Shown here: positions 42,588 through 51,052 of the stretch, one piece after another
How the letters are laid out: the number at the start of each line of letters is the position of its first letter
Position numbering within the stretch: position 1 is the stretch's first letter
Assembly (NCBI RefSeq): GCF_003460605.1
Contig: NZ_QTVN01000018.1
Location: 1-64,000, forward strand
Reading direction: 5' to 3'
Origin: Ruminococcus sp. AF31-8BH
GTDB taxonomy: Bacteria > Bacillota > Clostridia > Lachnospirales > Lachnospiraceae
DNA length: 64,000 nt
Program-made: the position numbers and the translations under genes
Notes under the pieces: model-generated
Databases searched by the model: none
Told to the model about the DNA's origin: nothing
What the model saw: only the letters and a program-made list of their open reading frames with translations

Positions 42588-42926
42588 ATGAAGATCAAAG
42601 AGGTTATCAGAAAGAAACAGAACCGCTTGAAAAAATCTCTACTGGGAGTCCTGGCAGTAAGCGCTGCCACTGTTTCCCTGTTCCCCCAGACTGTCATGGC
42701 TTCCGGGGTAAGTGACGTAACACAGCCGCTTATGAATTTAAAGACACTGGTGATCAGTATTATCGGTGCGGTGGGTGTGATTATCCTGGCAAAAAACGTG
42801 ATGGAATTTGCACAGGCTTACCAACAGCAGGACAGTTCTTCTATGAACAGTGCCATTAAAGGAATTGTTGCAGGGCTTATTATGGCAGCCATTTCCTCCG
42901 TTCTTACTTTCCTGGGAATTAGCTAA
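42588..42926 (+). CDS. Maff2-family (VirB2-like) membrane protein
   Basis: The 112-aa protein fits the Maff2 family found next to VirB6/VirB4 genes in these ICEs. It has a basic N-terminus, a signal-like helix (LLGVLAVSAATVSLFPQTVMA) and two membrane helices (LVISIIGAVGVIILAKNVME, GIVAGLIMAAISSVLTFLG) separated by a short polar loop. The layout resembles VirB2/TrbC pilins, so it may line the channel. That role is inferred. The ribosome site is AAAAGGAG. Confidence 0.85.
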   Translation: MKIKEVIRKKQNRLKKSLLGVLAVSAATVSLFPQTVMASGVSDVTQPLMNLKTLVISIIGAVGVIILAKNVMEFAQAYQQQDSSSMNSAIKGIVAGLIMAAISSVLTFLGIS

Positions 42927-42973
42927 AACCATTCTTCTTTTTGAGATAAGCAGATAAGAAGAGAGGTGAAGTG

Positions 42974-43810
42974 ATGTTTAATTTAGGAGAGGCGATCCTT
43001 GCACTTTTGGAAATCGTGTTTGGATTTTGGAATAACCAGGTCAGCCTCGTATTTGAACTTTTAGGACAGTCCCCTACCGGGTTCAAAGGAGGCGGGCCCT
43101 GGGGGATCATTGAAGGGATTGAACCCCTTTTTGTTGGGATAGGCTCTGCCCTGGTAGTCCTTTTTTTCGTCATTGGGTTTTGTGCAGAGTCGGTAGATAT
43201 CCGGGAAGAAATCCGGTTTGAAGCAATCCTCCGTATGTTTATCCGGGTTGCCATTGCACAGTGGCTGGTATCTTATAACATTACCATTATGAAAGCCCTG
43301 TTTACTTCCTGTGGAAACCTGGTGGGGCATTTGGGGCAAAACCAGAGTGTGGAGTTATCCATTGACCCGGCGCAGGCAGAAGTGATCAAAGATTTGGGAT
43401 TTGGAACCAGTATCGTGTTCCTGATACTTGCTGTTTTCCTGTCTTTAATCGTTATTATCTGTGGTTTCTTCCTGCTGTACAATGTTTATTTCCGCTTTTT
43501 GAAAATTATGGTAATTGTACCTTTTGGGGCGATTGCCAGCAGTACCCTGGCTGGAAACCGGGGGCTTAGCAATACCTTTGTAGCCTATATGAAATATTTT
43601 ATCAGTGTCGTTTTTGAGGCAGTCACAATGGCGCTGGCAATTCTTTTGTGTAACCAGTTTATTTCCTCCGGACTTCCGACCTTTACCGGAGATTATGAGG
43701 ACTGGGCCAAAACCCTGATTTATTTGGGGGAAATGACCTTTACGGTTGCGCTGACGGTAGGCACTGTAAAAGGAGCGCAGAACCTGACTTCCAGGGCACT
43801 GGGATTGTAG
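42974..43810 (+). CDS. VirB6/TrbL-like conjugation membrane protein
   Basis: The 278-aa protein has about six membrane helices, such as PLFVGIGSALVVLFFVIGFC, FLILAVFLSLIVIICGFFLL and FEAVTMALAILLC, with a conserved loop between helices 4 and 5 (FLKIMVIVPFGAIASSTLAG). It corresponds to the VirB6/TrbL component that forms the inner-membrane channel. GTG 42971 is possible, but ATG 42974 is better spaced from GAGGTGA (42963-42969). Confidence 0.85.
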   Translation: MFNLGEAILALLEIVFGFWNNQVSLVFELLGQSPTGFKGGGPWGIIEGIEPLFVGIGSALVVLFFVIGFCAESVDIREEIRFEAILRMFIRVAIAQWLVSYNITIMKALFTSCGNLVGHLGQNQSVELSIDPAQAEVIKDLGFGTSIVFLILAVFLSLIVIICGFFLLYNVYFRFLKIMVIVPFGAIASSTLAGNRGLSNTFVAYMKYFISVVFEAVTMALAILLCNQFISSGLPTFTGDYEDWAKTLIYLGEMTFTVALTVGTVKGAQNLTSRALGL

Positions 43811-43822
43811 GAGGAAAGGATT

Positions 43823-44767
43823 GTGCAGGAAAAAGGGATACAGATGACACTATTTGAATATTTTCAGGACGCAGAATGCTTCAGCCTTAAAGAAGCAGTG
43901 GCTTGTGTAGAACAGGTAAAAGAGGTAAAAGAACCCAGTATCCGGGCAAGAATTTATGAGGGAATAGAAAAGGGGCTTTTTTCCAGGATAGCCAAAGGAG
44001 TCTATACGGTTACCAAAGAACAGGACGGAGAAGAGGTAACTTGTATGCTGGTTCAGGGAAATGGCAGGGATTTGAGCTTTTTAAAAGATAACAGTATAGA
44101 TGCCATTATTACAGACCATGCTTATGACCTGAAAAAAAGCCTGAAAGGGGGAAACCGGGATTTTGCCGCCTATGAATGTTTTCAATATACGCAGGAAGAC
44201 TTTGATGAAAAATACCGGGTGTTGAAAAAAGGGTGTTTTCTGGTAGAGTTCATGCCGGAAGAAAATGGGGAAAATTATGAATACCTCTATCAGATGAAAA
44301 AAATGGCGAAAGAAGCAGGACTTGAATATTATGCAAAAGTCGCCTGGAAAAAAGGAAATTTCGTTGCCAATACGGGAAGAAAATCTAAAAATACGGAAGA
44401 GATTGCATTTTTTACGAAAGGAAAAGCCAGGAATTTACGCCCAGATGCGAAAAAGGATAAGGCGGAGCCAGGAATATCCCACTATATGTCAGGCGCCAGG
44501 GGAATGCTTCCAACGGTCTTTGACATTGAACCGCCAGGGAAAAACTCCCGTATTCATCAGGCAGAAAAACCAGTGCAACTTTTGCAGCAGATCCTTGGAT
44601 TTGTAACAGAAGAAAAGGAGTGGGTACTGGATCAGTTTGCAGGTTCGTTTTCCCTGGGGGAAGCAGCACTTTTAAATGAACGGAATGCAATCTGCATTGA
44701 AATTAATGAAGAATATTTTGAAAAGGGAAAAGAAAGGCTTCTGTCTGCAAAGAGCAGGAGCCGGTAA
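43823..44767 (+). CDS. DNA methyltransferase with an altered catalytic motif
   Basis: The 314-aa protein has the fold of beta-class adenine/N4-cytosine methyltransferases. The catalytic motif precedes the AdoMet motif. In place of (D/N/S)PP(Y/F) it reads TDHAY (IITDHAYDLKKSLKGGNRDF), and the AdoMet motif is DQFAGSFSLGEAAL near residue 275. An N-terminal helical region of about 75 residues (MTLFEYFQDAECFSLKEAV) could recognise DNA. It starts with GTG 43823 after GGAGGAAAGG; ATG 43844 is an alternative. The A in the motif may weaken catalysis. Confidence 0.8.
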   Translation: MQEKGIQMTLFEYFQDAECFSLKEAVACVEQVKEVKEPSIRARIYEGIEKGLFSRIAKGVYTVTKEQDGEEVTCMLVQGNGRDLSFLKDNSIDAIITDHAYDLKKSLKGGNRDFAAYECFQYTQEDFDEKYRVLKKGCFLVEFMPEENGENYEYLYQMKKMAKEAGLEYYAKVAWKKGNFVANTGRKSKNTEEIAFFTKGKARNLRPDAKKDKAEPGISHYMSGARGMLPTVFDIEPPGKNSRIHQAEKPVQLLQQILGFVTEEKEWVLDQFAGSFSLGEAALLNERNAICIEINEEYFEKGKERLLSAKSRSR

Positions 44768-44784
44768 GAAGGGAGGATATGTAA

Positions 44785-45597
44785 ATGGAACAGGAAGAAA
44801 AACTCAGCCTGGATTTTGGCAATGGGGAGATCTATGAGGTCTGGCTGGAAGTTGCAACTTATCCGGCTGATAAAAACATCAAAGTTTGTGTGTTTACGGA
44901 AAAAGAGGAAGAGATATGGAAACTTTTTGAATTGACCACAGATATGGGAATTCCGCTGGAAAAGAACCAGACCTTTTTGCTCCCAGGCTATGATCTGGAG
45001 CAGATCGTAGAATTTATCAAAAAAAACGGGCTTGGACAGTTAAAAGAAGAAATTTGCTGTTCTGGTTGTATGGAATATCCACTGTTTGAATTTCAGGAAG
45101 AAACTTTAAAGAAATTGGACCCGGAGGGATATGCAGCCTATGAGCAGGCATACCAGGAACGGGGAGAAGTAAAAAATCCAGAATTTCAAAAGGAAATCAA
45201 AACAGCAGATTTTCAATGGGCGTATGAAACCGAAGAACTGGCATTGCGGGTAGATTATTACGCAATGAACCAGAACCTTTATGTGGAACTGTATAGTAAG
45301 GAAGATGGGGCGTGGGAACCGTTTTCAGATTTGACCGTAAACCTTCCCGGATATTGCCTGGAACCTGGAACTGCCTGTATCAGCGGTGATTTTAGTAAGG
45401 AAAATATCCAATTTATTCAGGAGCATGGACTGGGAACTTTGCTTCCCTGGAAGGCACAATCCGGTATGGGGCAGTACGCGGTGGTGAAATTTCATCTGGA
45501 GGAGCTGCGTAAGTTTGACCAGGCTGGGGTTGCCGCCTTTTGCAATCAACATGGATTACAGAAAACCATGCAGGAAGAGCGAAGACAGAGCAGATAA
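44785..45597 (+). CDS. DUF4313-like protein made of two related halves
   Basis: The 270-aa acidic protein has two copies of one domain. The first half reads YEVWLEVATYPADKNIKVCV, then FLLPGYDLEQIVEFIKKNGLG. The second half reads LALRVDYYAMNQNLYVELYS, then NLPGYCLEPG and NIQFIQEHGLG. This fits DUF4313, normally found once per protein, so a tandem duplication is likely. Function unknown. It is encoded between the methyltransferase and PrgI genes. Confidence 0.72.
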   Translation: MEQEEKLSLDFGNGEIYEVWLEVATYPADKNIKVCVFTEKEEEIWKLFELTTDMGIPLEKNQTFLLPGYDLEQIVEFIKKNGLGQLKEEICCSGCMEYPLFEFQEETLKKLDPEGYAAYEQAYQERGEVKNPEFQKEIKTADFQWAYETEELALRVDYYAMNQNLYVELYSKEDGAWEPFSDLTVNLPGYCLEPGTACISGDFSKENIQFIQEHGLGTLLPWKAQSGMGQYAVVKFHLEELRKFDQAGVAAFCNQHGLQKTMQEERRQSR

Positions 45598-45620
45598 AAA
45601 ACAGATACAGGAGGTTATGT

Positions 45621-46121
45621 ATGGAGATTGAATTAAGTGAGGACCTACAGCATTATAAAGAATCCCTGGTTCTAGGACTTACAGCAAAACAGTTTTTGTT
45701 TTCGGCATTGGCATTGGGCGTAGGAACTGGGATTGTCCTGCTTTTGTATGAAAAAATCGGGATTACTTTGAGCTGTTATGTGGCAACCCCTTTTGTTGTA
45801 CCTCTGGCACTGACTGGGTTTTATAACTATCATGGGCTGACATTCTGGCAGTTTGCAGGGAAGATGATTTATTTTTCCTTTTTTAACCGCCCTTTGGTGT
45901 ATGGCTCTACGGAATCGGTGCAGGAACTGAAACAGATTTATATGGAAACCCGTCAGGAAGAAGAACGGGAAGTACAGCAAAGGAAAAAGGAACAGAAAAA
46001 AGAGAAGAAAGGTGGTGATGTCAACGTGGTGAAAAAGAAGGCAATCCGTATGGGAATTGTAACGGTAGTGATGATTGTACTTGGTGCGGCAGCAGCGGTG
46101 TGGTATAAGATGTACCGTTGA
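45621..46121 (+). CDS. prgI: PrgI-family conjugation membrane protein with an added C-terminal helix
   Basis: The 166-aa protein has the usual PrgI start (IELSEDLQHYKESLVLGLTA), two membrane helices (FLFSALALGVGTGIVLLLY, TPFVVPLALTGFYNY) and a charged helix. Family members end near residue 130. This one continues in frame into MVKKKAIRMGIVTVV and a third membrane helix, preceded by an internal AGGTGGTG that could restart translation at GTG. PrgI works with VirB4 and VirB6 in the channel, and VirB4 follows. Confidence 0.88.
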   Translation: MEIELSEDLQHYKESLVLGLTAKQFLFSALALGVGTGIVLLLYEKIGITLSCYVATPFVVPLALTGFYNYHGLTFWQFAGKMIYFSFFNRPLVYGSTESVQELKQIYMETRQEEEREVQQRKKEQKKEKKGGDVNVVKKKAIRMGIVTVVMIVLGAAAAVWYKMYR

Positions 46122-46251
46122 CCAGAATATTCAATCAAGGCGTGAAATAGCGCCTGCTCTCCATTTCAGGAGAGGGATACACAGACATGTAGCGGCAGAT
46201 GGAAGCTGCTGTGTTTGTGGTCCCATCTGCCTGAAAGGAGGAAATTAGAGA
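46122..46251 (+). promoter_or_regulatory. Structured leader of virB4
   Basis: This 130-base gap has three stems: GGCG/CGCC around 46139-46154, CTCTCC/GGAGAG near 46159-46176, and GGCAGATGG (46194-46202) with CCATCTGCC (46223-46231). The last lies just upstream of the ribosome site AAAGGAGG (46234-46241). It may tune translation of VirB4. No T-run follows, so it is not a terminator. Confidence 0.45.
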
Positions 46252-48618
46252 TTGTCAATTTTTTCAGATAAGTTTGACCAGTTAAAAAAAGCAGATAAAG
46301 CAGTAAAATCCCCGAAATATCTTCAGGAAGTCATGGGGATTGGGAGAATTGCAGAAAATGGCATTTTTGAAGTAGGGAAGGGGATATATTCCAGGACATA
46401 CCGTTTTTTGGATATTAACTATGTAACCGCAGGTGCAGAAGAACAGATGCGGATTTTAAAGCAGTATTGTAAGACGGTAAATGCCATTGATATATATTTT
46501 CTTATTACCATTTTTAATCGGAATAAAAATATGCAGGATTTCCGGGAGCATGTACTTTTCCAGGAAAAAGGAGATGGTTTTAACTGGCTGCGTGGAAGTT
46601 ATAATCAGATTATTGAAAAGCGCATTGTAGATGGAAGGCAGGGGATTGAGCAGGAAAAACTGCTGACTGTATGTGTAGAACGGAAATCCTACGAACAGGC
46701 AAAAGCATTTTTTGCCACTTTTGAAGCTACCTTAAAACAGAACTTTGGAGAACTTGGTTCCTGCATTGAAGAATTAAATGCAGAAGAGCGGCTGCGGGTA
46801 CTTTTCAATTTTTACCGTATAGGGGAAGAAGAACAATTCTCCTTTGATTTCAGACAGGCGTTAAAAAAGGGCGGTGATCCTAAAAATGATATTTCACCAG
46901 GGTATATGCAGTTTTACCCAGGTTATTTTGAAACGGAACGGAAAAAATGCAGGGCATTATTCATTAAAAAATATCCGTCTTCTTTATCGGATACCTTTTT
47001 AAATGAGATTACCAGTCTTCCGGTTCATAGCATCACTACAATCTGCATTGTACCAGTACCAAAAGAACTGGCAAATAAGGTTCTTCAGAAGAAATATCTG
47101 GGCATTGAAAATGATATTTTAAAGCAGCAGAGAGTCCGTAATAAAAATAACGACTTTTCCAGTGACATTTCTCATATCAAGAAAGTCCAGAAGGAGAAGA
47201 TTGTAAATCTTATGGACGACGTGCGGGAAAATGACCAGAACCTGTTTTATACAGGGGTTAATTTCTTGATCATGGCAGAGGACAAGAAGGAGTTAGACAG
47301 TGTAACCGAAACCATTAAAAATATCGGCAATGGACGCATGTGCCAGATTGAAACCCACTATTATCAGCAGAGGGAAGCTATGAATACCATACTTCCAGTG
47401 GGAAACCGGCAGATCAGCACAATGCGGACCATGCTCACCAGGGATATTGCAGCCCTTCTTCCCTTTAATGTACAGGAATTAAACGAAAAGTCCGGCGTCT
47501 GCTATGGCATTAACCAGGTTTCTCATAACCTTTGCATTGGAAACCGGAAAAAACTGGCAAATGGAAATGGAATGGTATTCGGTGTCCCCGGCTCCGGAAA
47601 ATCCTATTTCAGTAAGTCGGAAATGCTGCAGGTGTTCTTAGGAACAGATGATGATATTATCTGTATCGATCCGACACTGGAATATTTTGATATTGCAGAA
47701 GCCCTGGGAAACCAGGCGGCAATCATTAACCTGTCTACCTATACAAAGAATTACATCAATCCTTTGGAGATGGATGTCTGGGCGCTGGATTTAAACGATT
47801 CCCAGGGATATATCCGAGATAAAGGGGAATTTATGCTGGGGCTGTGTGAACAATGTTACGGGGATAATCTAAACAGCCGCCATAAATCCATTATAGACCG
47901 TTGTGTACGAAAGCTGTATATCGACATTGCAAAGGCAAGGGAAAAGCATATCCCTACCATGTCAGAATTTTATGAGTTATTGTTGGAGCAGCCAGAAGAA
48001 GAGGCAAAGGACATTGCTTTATCGTTGGAGCTGTTTGTAAATGGCTCTTTAAATATTTTCAATAACCATACCAATGTGAATGTACAGGCAAGGTTCATTG
48101 TCTATGGTACCAGGGACCTGGGGAAAGAGCTGGGAGCCATTTCCACTCTGGTCATGCTGGAAAATATCAGTGCCAGGATTGCAGAAAACGCAAAGAAAGG
48201 AAGGGCAACCTGGCTTTATATAGATGAGTTCCATACGGTTCTTGACCGGGAGTATAGTGCGAAATTTTTGTTCAGCCTCTGGAAAAAAGTGAGGAAGCAA
48301 GGGGGACTATGCACAGGAATCACCCAAAATTTGGTTGATATGCTGCAGAACTATACAGCCATGACCATGCTGGGGAACAGTGAGTTTATTGCCCTGTTAA
48401 AGCAGTCCAATGTAGACAGTCAGGAATTATCCACTGCAGCAGGAATTCCAGAAGCACAATTAAAATATGTAGATAATTCTCCTTCCGGTACGGGGATCAT
48501 TAAGTATGGAAATACCTGTATTCCATTTGATAACCGTATGGAAAAAGAAGCCAATCCGCTGTATGCGCTTTTCAATACCAACCTTCACGAAAAGGCGTTG
48601 CAGACAAAGCAGGAGTAA
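46252..48618 (+). CDS. virB4: VirB4/TraE-type conjugation ATPase
   Basis: The 788-aa ATPase drives the type IV secretion channel. The N-terminal half is the CagE/TrbE-like domain, and the C-terminal half carries Walker A VFGVPGSGKSYF (about residue 443) and Walker B WLYIDEFHTVL (about 654), followed by RKQGGLCTGITQN. Length and motifs are normal. It starts with TTG 46252, ten bases after AAAGGAGG. The transcript passes through a structured leader. Confidence 0.95.
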   Translation: MSIFSDKFDQLKKADKAVKSPKYLQEVMGIGRIAENGIFEVGKGIYSRTYRFLDINYVTAGAEEQMRILKQYCKTVNAIDIYFLITIFNRNKNMQDFREHVLFQEKGDGFNWLRGSYNQIIEKRIVDGRQGIEQEKLLTVCVERKSYEQAKAFFATFEATLKQNFGELGSCIEELNAEERLRVLFNFYRIGEEEQFSFDFRQALKKGGDPKNDISPGYMQFYPGYFETERKKCRALFIKKYPSSLSDTFLNEITSLPVHSITTICIVPVPKELANKVLQKKYLGIENDILKQQRVRNKNNDFSSDISHIKKVQKEKIVNLMDDVRENDQNLFYTGVNFLIMAEDKKELDSVTETIKNIGNGRMCQIETHYYQQREAMNTILPVGNRQISTMRTMLTRDIAALLPFNVQELNEKSGVCYGINQVSHNLCIGNRKKLANGNGMVFGVPGSGKSYFSKSEMLQVFLGTDDDIICIDPTLEYFDIAEALGNQAAIINLSTYTKNYINPLEMDVWALDLNDSQGYIRDKGEFMLGLCEQCYGDNLNSRHKSIIDRCVRKLYIDIAKAREKHIPTMSEFYELLLEQPEEEAKDIALSLELFVNGSLNIFNNHTNVNVQARFIVYGTRDLGKELGAISTLVMLENISARIAENAKKGRATWLYIDEFHTVLDREYSAKFLFSLWKKVRKQGGLCTGITQNLVDMLQNYTAMTMLGNSEFIALLKQSNVDSQELSTAAGIPEAQLKYVDNSPSGTGIIKYGNTCIPFDNRMEKEANPLYALFNTNLHEKALQTKQE

Positions 48619-48663
48619 TGTAATCTGAAAGGAACTTTTTCTTTTATCTGTAAAGGAAAAGGT

Positions 48664-48717
48664 ATGACAGACGAGAAAAAATTAGGCAACAGCAAAAATT
48701 ATAAGTCGGTAAAGTAG
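48664..48717 (+). CDS. Possible 17-residue peptide downstream of virB4
   Basis: ATG 48664 opens MTDEKKLGNSKNYKSVK followed by a TAG, preceded by a purine-rich AAAGGAAAAGG. It has no known relatives that I recall and may be chance. It ends just before the terminator at 48732. Confidence 0.2.
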   Translation: MTDEKKLGNSKNYKSVK

Positions 48718-48731
48718 AAAAAGGATAGGAC

Positions 48732-48767
48732 AAAAAGAGTGCAGTTCTTTTATCAGGCACTCTTTTT
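48732..48767 (+). terminator. Terminator of the virB operon
   Basis: AAAAAGAGTGC (48732-48742) pairs exactly with GCACTCTTTTT (48757-48767) around a 14-base loop and ends in five T's. It separates the transfer genes from the JAB/cargo section. Confidence 0.8.
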
Positions 48768-48791
48768 GTATATCATGGGAAAGGTGGCAGA

Positions 48792-48914
48792 ATGGCTGAA
48801 ACATATCAAATAGAAATGAATTTAGAACAGTTGGAAAGACTTTTAAAAAATCTGCCGGAGGGAATTATGCTGGAGATTTGTTTTGGAAAGGAAGAACATG
48901 GAGAAGACACATAA
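48792..48914 (+). CDS. Small acidic protein ahead of the JAB gene
   Basis: The 40-aa frame (YQIEMNLEQLERLLKNLPEG, then MLEICFGKEEHGEDT) begins at 48792 after AAGGTGG. Its last 17 bases overlap the JAB-domain gene, suggesting coupled translation. It resembles many short helical ICE peptides. Function unknown. Confidence 0.5.
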   Translation: MAETYQIEMNLEQLERLLKNLPEGIMLEICFGKEEHGEDT

Positions 48915-49419
48915 AATAGATGTGGTAAGTATACGCCTGGTGGAAGAACCTCCTCTATACAGTAGTAAAGAATTAAAAAATCCCTGTGATGTGGCAGAAC
49001 TCTTTCAGGATTTTTTAAAAGATTGTGACCGGGAAATGTTCTGTATTTTAAACCTTCGGACAAAAAACCAGGTTATTAATGTCAACGTAGTAGGTATGGG
49101 AACGTTAAATAGTGTACTGGTTCACCCAAGAGAAGTATTCAAATCTGCGATTTTATCCAATGCCAGCAGTATCATTTTGGCACATAACCACCCTTCCGGT
49201 GATCCAGAACCAAGCAGGCATGATATAGAAGTGACAAAGCGATTGGCAGAAGCCGGCAATCTTATGGGGATTGAGGTGTTGGATCATATCGTGGTGGCTG
49301 AGAACCGGTATTTTAGTTTCAGGGAAGAAAACATACTGCCAGAATACTTTCAAATGGAAGAAGTAGCAGCAGAGCAATCTCTTCCTTATGTAAAGAGTGA
49401 GAAAGAGAAGGTACATTAA
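48898..49419 (+). CDS. JAB-domain protein (RadC-like)
   Basis: The 173-aa protein has the JAB/MPN metal-binding motif HNHPSGDPEPSRHD (about residues 95-108) and an upstream glutamate region (VHPREVFKSAILSNASS), as in RadC. It lacks the N-terminal helix-hairpin-helix of chromosomal RadC, the short form common on ICEs and plasmids. The start at 48898 follows AAAGGAAG. A DNA-repair or deubiquitinase-like activity is not proven for this form. Confidence 0.88.
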   Translation: MEKTHKIDVVSIRLVEEPPLYSSKELKNPCDVAELFQDFLKDCDREMFCILNLRTKNQVINVNVVGMGTLNSVLVHPREVFKSAILSNASSIILAHNHPSGDPEPSRHDIEVTKRLAEAGNLMGIEVLDHIVVAENRYFSFREENILPEYFQMEEVAAEQSLPYVKSEKEKVH

Positions 49420-49511
49420 TTATTGCAACAGTGAAATACATTGACTGGTTTTGACAGAACATGTATAATAAAATAAGAAACAGAAAATAAAAGTAGCTAA
49501 ATAGACAAATA

Positions 49512-49565
49512 TCGTCAAAGTGTAAACATAAAATTCTTGACGAACAGGTTGTATTATGCTATAAT
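49512..49565 (+). promoter_or_regulatory. Promoter with operator-like inverted repeat for the toxin-antitoxin pair
   Basis: TTGACG (49537-49542) and TATAAT (49560-49565) are separated by exactly 17 bases, close to the ideal sigma-70 promoter. The -35 lies in one arm of an inverted repeat, TCGTCAA (49512-49518) and TTGACGA (49537-49543). A protein bound to this repeat would block the polymerase, as expected for autoregulated toxin-antitoxin genes. Binding is inferred. Confidence 0.72.
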
Positions 49566-49587
49566 CCCAAATCTTGAAGGAGTATAC

Positions 49588-51027
49588 ATGGCAAAGAAAA
49601 AAGTTTATGCTGTAAAAAAGGGTAAGCAAACCGGTTTGTTTTATTCATGGAATGAGTGTAAAGAGTCGGTAAGTGGATATCCGGGAGCAGAGTATAAAGG
49701 TTTTGAAACAGAAGAGGAAGCGAAAAACTATTTAGAGAATAGGATACAAGAAATTAAAAAAGTAGATATAGAAGAGAACACAACAAACCAGTTAGTTGTA
49801 TATGTAGATGGTAGTTTTGATGAGAAAATAGGAAAATATGCTTTTGGGTGTATTATTCTTACACCAAGAGGAGAAACTATTAGAGAATCAGGAAATGGAA
49901 ATGAACCGGACTCTTTAGCAATTAGAAATGTTGCTGGTGAAATGCTTGGTGCTATGTATGCAGTACAATGGGCAATTAAGAATGGTTATCATAACTTAGA
50001 ACTTCGTTATGATTATGAAGGAATTGAAAAGTGGGCTCAAGGAGAATGGAAGGCAAAGAATACACTTACTCAGAAATATGCAAATTTTATGAAGAGTAAA
50101 TCAGATATTCTAAAAATTTCTTATCAAAAGGTAAAAGCTCATTCTGGAGATCATTATAATGAAGAAGCAGATAAATTAGCCAAAGCTGCTTTAACAGAAG
50201 GTAATGGGATTCCTAAAGTTAAAAGAGGCGATTTTTGGTTTACAGTTGAGGGAATTTCAGATGAAGATTTGTCAACAGTTATAGCACTTGCTGTTGATGA
50301 AATTGGAAAAGACAATCTAATTATAGATGAAAAAAAGATTGCTCATGGAAAAGCAGTTTCTTTAAAATGTAACAAAAGTAAAGATAGAGTAGTTGTGACA
50401 CATTATCAAAAGCATAATAAAGTAGTAATGCAAGGAAGACCAGAAGTGTTATTTTCTACTATTATTGGATATATTACTGAATTAATAGAAGTAGAAGAAA
50501 TTCCTAAAATTTTTAATGACACATATAATCTTAACATAGATAAAGACGAGGTTCGCTCTGAATTTCAGTTTTATATGCCAAATGCTTATGATAAGCTACC
50601 GTCTAAGAAAATGGAAAGATCTCTTCATCAGGCTGTGTATAATTTAAAGGTCACAGATGATATGTTTGATGGAACATATTTGGCTCAGCCGGCAATTCGT
50701 GTTGTAGAAGCACAATTAAAAATAGCATTAATAGAATGTGGTATTATACCAAATGCGCAGTACATCAAAGAAAATCATTTTGATATGTTTGATAAAATAG
50801 GTGTAAAATATAAGCTGAAACCAGAGAGATATGGAAATGCAAAGCCTGAGCAGGTAAAGTATATTGGAAATATTTATACGTTTTATAACAGCAATCGCCA
50901 TCCAATAGAACATTGGGATGACCCTACAGCACCAATTGATACTACAAAGATGCTGGATATAAAAGGTGCTCATGATTTGATTAAAAGAGCATTGGCGATT
51001 ATTGATGAATATTATGAAGTGATTTAG
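49588..51027 (+). CDS. RNase HI-RnlA fusion toxin (hybrid-binding domain, RNase H domain, HEPN ribonuclease)
   Basis: The 479-aa protein joins three parts. Residues 3-50 are a viroplasmin-type RNA/DNA hybrid-binding domain (KKVYAVKKGKQTGLFYSWNE). Residues 68-205 are RNase HI with D74, E118, D142, H185 and D195 all present. Residues 210-479 resemble RnlA (RNase LS), with R371-x2-E374 and R437-x4-H442 (NRHPIEHW), matching the HEPN active-site residues reported for E. coli RnlA. In E. coli a separate RNase HI stimulates RnlA, which kills T4-infected cells lacking Dmd. The gene is AT-rich compared with the ICE backbone. It is followed by an RnlB-like antitoxin gene. Start: AAGGAG, then ATG 49588. 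Confidence 0.82.
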   Translation: MAKKKVYAVKKGKQTGLFYSWNECKESVSGYPGAEYKGFETEEEAKNYLENRIQEIKKVDIEENTTNQLVVYVDGSFDEKIGKYAFGCIILTPRGETIRESGNGNEPDSLAIRNVAGEMLGAMYAVQWAIKNGYHNLELRYDYEGIEKWAQGEWKAKNTLTQKYANFMKSKSDILKISYQKVKAHSGDHYNEEADKLAKAALTEGNGIPKVKRGDFWFTVEGISDEDLSTVIALAVDEIGKDNLIIDEKKIAHGKAVSLKCNKSKDRVVVTHYQKHNKVVMQGRPEVLFSTIIGYITELIEVEEIPKIFNDTYNLNIDKDEVRSEFQFYMPNAYDKLPSKKMERSLHQAVYNLKVTDDMFDGTYLAQPAIRVVEAQLKIALIECGIIPNAQYIKENHFDMFDKIGVKYKLKPERYGNAKPEQVKYIGNIYTFYNSNRHPIEHWDDPTAPIDTTKMLDIKGAHDLIKRALAIIDEYYEVI

Positions 51028-51052
51028 AAATTAGGAGAAAGGAGTAAGTTAG

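Noticed and set aside
49450..49467. TTGACA followed by TATAAT upstream of the toxin gene
   Set aside because: The two boxes are only seven bases apart, far too close for a promoter. The pair at 49537/49560 has the right 17-base gap.
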